From: Gemmatimonadota bacterium | GTDB taxonomy: Bacteria > Gemmatimonadota > Gemmatimonadetes > Gemmatimonadales > GWC2-71-9 | Assembly (NCBI GenBank): GCA_003221075.1 | Contig: QHUF01000177.1 | Location: 1 to 9,843 of the forward strand | Reading direction: 5' to 3' | DNA: 9,843 nt | Shown here: positions 6,916-9,843 of the stretch, one piece after another | Numbering within the stretch: the first letter of the stretch is position 1 | Layout of the letters: every line of letters starts with the position of its first letter | The notes under the pieces: model-generated | The model's database searches: none | Told to the model about the DNA's origin: nothing | Seen by the model: the letters and a program-made list of their open reading frames with translations, nothing else | Translations under genes and position numbers: made by a program

Positions 6916-7308
6916 CTACGGAGCCAGCGGGCGACCGATCTCCCAGTGATGGCCGAATGGATCGACCACCCGCCCCAAGCGCCACCCGTGCGACTCCTCC
7001 ACTGGAAAGACCTCTCGGGCGCCAGCGGCAATCGCTTTGGCGAACATCGCGTCCGGGTTTGGCACGGTCAGGATCATTCGAACGGAACCGCCACCGAGCG
7101 ACTCCGGACTGAAGTTGCCATGCTCAGGGGACTCGTCCCTCAGCCAGAACTCCGCGCCATCAACATTCAGCCGCGCCACCACCGAACCGGCGGGATCCGT
7201 CACACGAAACACCTCGATCGCCCGAAAGGCCGCCTTGTAGAACTCGACCGCGCGCGCGCCGTTTCGAACCGACAGCATGGGCGCGACTGAACAAAGTACG
7301 GGCGTCAC
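6916..7308 (-). CDS. VOC-superfamily protein (PhnB-like glyoxalase/bleomycin-resistance fold)
   Basis: Starting at GTG 7308 the protein is 130 residues, the usual length for single-unit PhnB-like VOC proteins. The N-terminus VTPVLCSVAPMLSVRNGARA followed by VEFYKAAF matches the family opening 'MtP.L.....Y.v..g..A..FYk.aFGA'. The C-terminus 'HGWRLGRVVDPFGHHWEIGRP' is the family hallmark; Glu123 is the expected metal-ligand position. The VOC superfamily includes glyoxalases, dioxygenases and antibiotic-binding proteins, and many PhnB-like members have unknown substrates. The frame is open to 7452, but the upstream part is not VOC-like, so GTG 7308 is preferred; ATG 7278 is an alternative. No strong ribosome binding site precedes GTG. 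The start overlaps the stop of a tiny upstream ORF as GTGA, suggesting translational coupling. Confidence 0.88.
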   Translation of the reverse strand: MTPVLCSVAPMLSVRNGARAVEFYKAAFRAIEVFRVTDPAGSVVARLNVDGAEFWLRDESPEHGNFSPESLGGGSVRMILTVPNPDAMFAKAIAAGAREVFPVEESHGWRLGRVVDPFGHHWEIGRPLAP

Positions 7309-7415
7309 GCCCGCGTCGCGCGGCGCAGGACCAGCCATGCCCACAGGCACAGCGCGGCTGCCGCAAGAGTGAGTGCCGATCGAACTTCTGAGACGCTGTG
7401 CCGGTCTGCGATCAA
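7305..7415 (-). CDS. Possible 36-aa single-helix membrane peptide, or membrane-protein C-terminal remnant
   Basis: One minus-strand frame from TTG 7415 (preceded directly by an in-frame TAG) encodes 36 residues. They contain a clear hydrophobic helix, ALTLAAAALCLWAWLVL, ended by a positively charged tail RRATRA and TGA at 7307-7305. The stop overlaps the VOC gene's GTG as GTGA, and the ORF starts 33 nt after the HD-GYP stop. The helix plus RR tail obeys the positive-inside rule and looks like the end of a membrane protein. The TTG start lacks a ribosome binding site. It may be the leftover end of a larger gene, a coupling leader for the VOC gene, or chance in GC-rich DNA. Confidence 0.35.
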   Translation of the reverse strand: MIADRHSVSEVRSALTLAAAALCLWAWLVLRRATRA

Positions 7416-7448
7416 CTAATGCGACGTGTGCCCCGATTGCGCCCCACC

Positions 7449-8924
7449 TCACACGAAGTAGTCGCTGACCTTGAGACCGAATTTCTGCGGGTCAGTCACT
7501 TTGGTGATCGTGCGCAGGAAGGCACCGTGCTCATCTCGTTCAGCCAGGTCGACGACAGACCCGGGCGATTGGAGGACTCCATCGGGCGCGGCCACGACGC
7601 GCACCAGTGGCCGGTGGATCTGGGTCGGGTCGGGGTTGACGGCGTGGACGATCCCGAGCTCATGGGTGTCGAGAATCACACACGTCCCGACCGGGTAGAT
7701 CCCGAGCAAGCTGATGAACGCCTTGACTACCACAGGATCGTGGCCGCGCCAGCGATCCTGCCACATCTCTCGCAGCACCTGGTCCGGCAGGATCGGCGCC
7801 GTGCGATACGAGCGGCGGCTGGTCGCTGCGTCGAACGAGTCGACCACGGCGATGATCTTCGACAGGATAGAGAGTTGGCGCGGCCGAATCGACTTGGGGT
7901 AGCCCGTCAGATCCACCTTCATGTGATGCTCGTATGTGGGGATCATCGGCCGGTAGGGGACTTCCCCAGACCCCCGCAGCCCGAAGAGGGTAAGCACGCC
8001 GAGCCAGGGGTGGGCCACCATGAGGCGCCAGTCGTCCTCGCTGAACTTCCCTTCCTTGTTCAGCACGTCGAGCGGGACGCGGGCCTTGCCGACGTCGTGG
8101 AGGAGCGCGGCCAACCCGAGGTCGCAGAGCTGGGGCTTGGTGAGACCGAGCTTCCGGCCCAGGGCCACGGCGAAGGTGCACACGTTCACCGAATGCGTAA
8201 ACGTGTATTCGTCGTAGTCGCGCAAGGTGGTGAGCCCGATAAGCGATGCCTCGTCGTGCAGCACCTGGTCCACGATCCCTTGCACGACGCGCTTGACTTT
8301 CTTTATGCTGGTCGCACGCCCCAGGCGGACGCCGTCGATTACCTCCTTGGTCACCGCCACGGAGCGCGCGTACGTGCGCTTGGCGGCCTCTTTGCGTCCC
8401 GTTTCGTCCGGAGCGCCTGCGACCGAGTCGTGCGCGTGACGCGGCTCTACGGTAATCCCGGTCACGCCAGCTTCCTGGAGTTTCCGGCCAAGCTCCACCG
8501 CCGTGTCGGCATCGGCTTTTCTGGACACCTGGGAGACCAGCAGCCCGACGAGCAATTGCAGCTCCGGGCGGCCGACGAGCTCGCGGATGCGGATCGCACC
8601 GATGCCGCAGTGCCGGAACACGCCAAAGACGTGTGAGAAGAAGGCGAAGCTGTTGAGCTCGAGTCGCAGACGCGTCCCGTTCACAAAAATGAACTCGGCC
8701 TCGACCTGGACGTCGAGCTGGCCCTGTGCATTTACAATGTTCGTGCTGGTTGCGACGAGGTCGTCGAGCGCCTTCTGGACTTGGGCATTCTCGAGCGGGT
8801 ACAGCTTAAGGGAGCGCAGCGTGGTGTGAAGCGCCACGAGAAACTCACGACCGGCATGCCGCAGGTAACCCTCGACGGCTTGCTCGGTTTCCGGTCGCGG
8901 GGGCAAGGGGGACTGCTCGCTCAC
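7449..8924 (-). CDS. HD-GYP-domain protein (putative cyclic-di-GMP phosphodiesterase or signalling hydrolase)
   Basis: From GTG 8924 the protein has 491 residues. Residues about 12-180 form a helical and mixed N-terminal region with 'LKLYPLENAQVQKALDDL' and 'FIFVNGTRLRL', which I cannot name. Residues about 225-400 are the HD-GYP domain: 'YTFTHSVNV' (His244), 'ALLHDVGKA' (His276, Asp277, Lys280), His305, 'YEHHMKVDLTGYPKS' (His333, His334, GYP 341-343) and 'VVDSFDAATS' (Asp362). HD-GYP enzymes hydrolyse cyclic di-GMP using a metal cluster. The usual signature reads HHExxDGxGYP; here the Glu after HisHis is Met335 and DGxG is DLTG, so catalytic activity is not certain. No receiver or membrane domain is visible. 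The frame stays open to 9071, so longer starts are possible; GTG 8924 places the start just before the first conserved segment. No strong ribosome binding site marks any start. Confidence 0.88.
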   Translation of the reverse strand: MSEQSPLPPRPETEQAVEGYLRHAGREFLVALHTTLRSLKLYPLENAQVQKALDDLVATSTNIVNAQGQLDVQVEAEFIFVNGTRLRLELNSFAFFSHVFGVFRHCGIGAIRIRELVGRPELQLLVGLLVSQVSRKADADTAVELGRKLQEAGVTGITVEPRHAHDSVAGAPDETGRKEAAKRTYARSVAVTKEVIDGVRLGRATSIKKVKRVVQGIVDQVLHDEASLIGLTTLRDYDEYTFTHSVNVCTFAVALGRKLGLTKPQLCDLGLAALLHDVGKARVPLDVLNKEGKFSEDDWRLMVAHPWLGVLTLFGLRGSGEVPYRPMIPTYEHHMKVDLTGYPKSIRPRQLSILSKIIAVVDSFDAATSRRSYRTAPILPDQVLREMWQDRWRGHDPVVVKAFISLLGIYPVGTCVILDTHELGIVHAVNPDPTQIHRPLVRVVAAPDGVLQSPGSVVDLAERDEHGAFLRTITKVTDPQKFGLKVSDYFV

Positions 8925-9212
8925 AGCACGGCACCCAGGGGCAGGCGCCGGGACCATCGGCACTCCGACCGCGTGTCCATCCGTCGAGGGAAAGGTGTGA
9001 GTTGCACCCCGCCACCCGCCAGTGATGCAGTGGCACAACACGTCGTGCGTAGGGGTCCGCCTCAAAAGCAATTTGCTCTGCTATCAGGCTGGGAAGCTCA
9101 GGATCGACGATGACCGGGGGAGGTGAAAACGCCTTCTCTCGAGGCGTAACGGCGTCATTGGGCGGAAGAGCAGGCAGCGTTCAGAAGGGCGTAACGCATT
9201 ATCCTGCTGGAG
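8925..9212. other. Gene-free spacer between the HD-GYP gene and tRNA-Cys
   Basis: No convincing gene is seen. The HD-GYP frame stays open to 9071, so part may encode its N-terminus if a farther start is used. A 9-bp sequence, GGCGTAACG, occurs twice on the plus strand (9143-9151 and 9188-9196). The stretch also holds the weak hairpin at 9126-9147 reported separately. No clear promoter for the HD-GYP gene was recognised. Confidence 0.5.
9126..9147 (-). terminator. Weak candidate terminator downstream of tRNA-Cys
   Basis: On the minus strand, ACGCCT (9147-9142), a 7-nt loop and AGGCGT (9134-9129) form a perfect 6-bp stem followed by a short run of four Ts ending at 9126. It lies 66 nt past the tRNA 3' end and could stop tRNA transcription before the HD-GYP gene. 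The T run is short and overlaps the stem, so efficiency is doubtful. Confidence 0.35.
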
Positions 9213-9284
<72 letters not shown>

Positions 9285-9293
9285 AGCGCGTCA

Positions 9294-9322
9294 AAAGTCA
9301 CCAAAACACGCAGGTTTCTCAA
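9294..9322 (-). promoter_or_regulatory. Possible sigma-70-like promoter for tRNA-Cys
   Basis: On the minus strand TTGAGA (9322-9317) is followed after exactly 17 bp by GACTTT (9299-9294), 9 bp before the tRNA 5' end. The -35 is fairly good and the spacing is ideal, but the -10 is poor. Position relative to the tRNA is the main support. Confidence 0.3.
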
Positions 9323-9342
9323 CCCCGCAGGGCCTCCATCCC

Positions 9343-9624
9343 AATGCGAGTCACGATCCGCAGTTCGCCCTCTATTGGGGCAAAGGCTTTCGCAACAAAT
9401 GGGACTTTGCCTCGACGGCGGTGTTCTGGACTCAAGACAAAAACCACGGCGATGCATGGACCGCGAATCTGAGCGGAAAGCGGTTCGCGTTTCTGGTGGA
9501 AAACGAGATGTGGTACAAGACCCGCTCAGCGATCTCAATAGGCTCCGAGATAAGAGTGTCCTACAATGCTCGGATTAGGCGTCCGAATCCGGCGAGCGTG
9601 CCGGTGCTGGCACTCGCATGCTGA
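9343..9624 (+). pseudogene. C-terminal fragment of an outer-membrane barrel protein (DUF5020/Tsx-like), truncated
   Basis: The plus-strand frame from about 9343 to TGA 9622-9624 encodes HDPQFALYWGKGFRNKWDF, then ASTAVFWTQDKN, FAFLVENEMWY and SAISIGSEIRVSYN. The alternating hydrophobic and aromatic pattern and the 'FlvE.e.WY......siGsEirvSyN' order resemble the last strands of nucleoside-channel/DUF5020-type outer-membrane proteins. In such proteins another strand ending in an aromatic residue normally follows 'SxN'; here the frame changes to an Arg/Pro-rich tail (ARIRRPNPASVPVL). Upstream, the open frame runs straight into the antisense of tRNA-Cys with no barrel or signal peptide. The gene therefore appears cut at both ends. 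Family assignment is from memory of the pattern and is uncertain; that this is a fragment is better supported. Confidence 0.5.
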
Positions 9625-9682
9625 GGGCCGTGTTCGCGACGCTGAAGTGGTGGCGGATCTGTACATGCGCGAGGAACGATGA
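9566..9682 (+). CDS. Short ORF coupled to the SRPBCC gene (possible remnant)
   Basis: ATG 9566 opens a 38-residue ORF ending in DAEVVADLYMREER, whose TGA (9680-9682) overlaps the next gene's ATG as ATGA, the classic coupled arrangement. An in-frame TAA lies at 9551-9553, and no ribosome binding site is evident. The last 14 residues look helical and acidic, unlike a random GC-rich shadow, while the first part (Arg/Cys-rich) does not. It may be the tail of a deleted upstream gene; AHSA1-type genes often follow a short ArsR-type regulator, but no helix-turn-helix is visible here. The ORF overlaps the end of the barrel fragment in another frame. Function unknown. Confidence 0.3.
   Translation: MLGLGVRIRRACRCWHSHAEGRVRDAEVVADLYMREER
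9596..9617. repeat. Imperfect hairpin at the end of the barrel fragment
   Basis: GCGTGCC (9596-9602), a 6-nt loop and GGCAC-T-CGC (9609-9617) can form a stem of about 7 bp with a single T bulge. There is no T-tract on either strand. It could be a residual terminator of the lost gene or an mRNA hairpin; weak evidence. Confidence 0.2.
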
Positions 9683-9843
9683 AAAAACTCACCGTCAAAC
9701 GAGCCATCCAGATTCAGGCGACCACAGCCAAGGTGTGGGAGATCATCGTCTCGCCGAGTGCGATGAAGCGCTGGATGCTCGTGGAGCCGGTCGTGGATGA
9801 GAGCGTCCCGCTTGCCCTTGGGAGCCGCGTGGTCTGGGCCGAC
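9679..9843 (+). CDS. SRPBCC/AHSA1-family protein, N-terminus only (runs off the right edge)
   Basis: ATG 9679 opens 55 codons continuing past the window. The start MKKLTVKRAIQIQATTAKVW followed by EIIVSPSAMKRWM and 'GSRVVWAD' is the standard opening of AHSA1/START-like SRPBCC proteins: a first beta strand 'v.r.i.I.At...VWe.lt.p..m..W', then the strand pair around 'G....w'. These are small cytoplasmic proteins with a hydrophobic ligand cavity, often of unknown ligand and sometimes encoded next to ArsR regulators. GAGGA (9671-9675) lies 3 nt before the ATG, short but usable. The start overlaps the stop of the short ORF upstream as ATGA. Confidence 0.82.
   Translation, partial: MKKLTVKRAIQIQATTAKVWEIIVSPSAMKRWMLVEPVVDESVPLALGSRVVWAD

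Noticed and set aside
7309..7452. N-terminal extension of the VOC protein to 178 residues
   Set aside because: The extra residues show no VOC similarity. The family opening begins at GTG 7308, and the same DNA encodes a hydrophobic helix in another frame.
7398..8636. Long plus-strand open frame of 412 codons antisense to the HD-GYP gene
   Set aside because: It is His/Arg/Asp-rich with no domain, and the opposite strand encodes a clear HD-GYP protein. This is a GC-rich antisense shadow.
9066..9085. AGCAAATTGCT plus T-run near 9065-9080 on the minus strand as a terminator
   Set aside because: The arms nearly touch, leaving no room for a loop; the usable stem is only 3-4 bp.

Overview
The window is a GC-rich bacterial chromosome segment. 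Almost all of its genes lie on the minus strand. The base composition, a lipoprotein opening with Cys-Gly-Glu-Ser-Thr-Gly-Pro after its signal peptide, frequent GTG starts and a tRNA gene with no encoded CCA would fit Gemmatimonadota or a related soil lineage. That placement is inference only; no rRNA or other marker gene is present.

Left end (1-1376): the first 42 codons of a SulP-type anion transporter run off the left edge on the minus strand. It is divergent from a class-C beta-lactamase-like serine hydrolase gene on the plus strand, with only 27 bp between the two start codons. That gap carries a perfect 7-bp inverted repeat. The hydrolase gene is broken: the stretch between its Ser-x-x-Lys block and its Tyr-Ser-Asn block has been lost and the frame changes at the junction.

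Middle (1390-7452), all on the minus strand. In transcription order, from high to low coordinates, it holds a tiny one-helix ORF, a PhnB-like VOC protein, a DoxX-like membrane protein, a 5'-truncated DUF4287-like ORF, a secreted alpha/beta hydrolase, an EamA/DMT transporter, a CopB-type copper P1B-ATPase and an unrecognised lipoprotein. Several junctions are tight (5 nt, 4-nt GTGA overlap, 16-70 nt, 30 nt), so parts are probably co-transcribed. The genes do not form one evident pathway: copper export, a DMT exporter, envelope proteins and small stress or detoxification families.

Right end (7449-9843): a large HD-GYP phosphodiesterase-type protein on the minus strand, then tRNA-Cys(GCA) on the minus strand. 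Beside the tRNA is what looks like the orphaned C-terminal part of an outer-membrane barrel protein (plus strand). A short ORF follows, with an ATGA overlap onto the start of an SRPBCC/AHSA1-family gene that runs off the right edge.

I see no phage, transposon, CRISPR or defence system, and nothing that amounts to a new multi-gene system. The points of interest are decay and boundary signals: a deletion-broken hydrolase, a copper ATPase whose His-rich N-terminus lies upstream of any normal start codon, a DUF4287 remnant, a barrel fragment beside a tRNA, and two small coupled ORFs.
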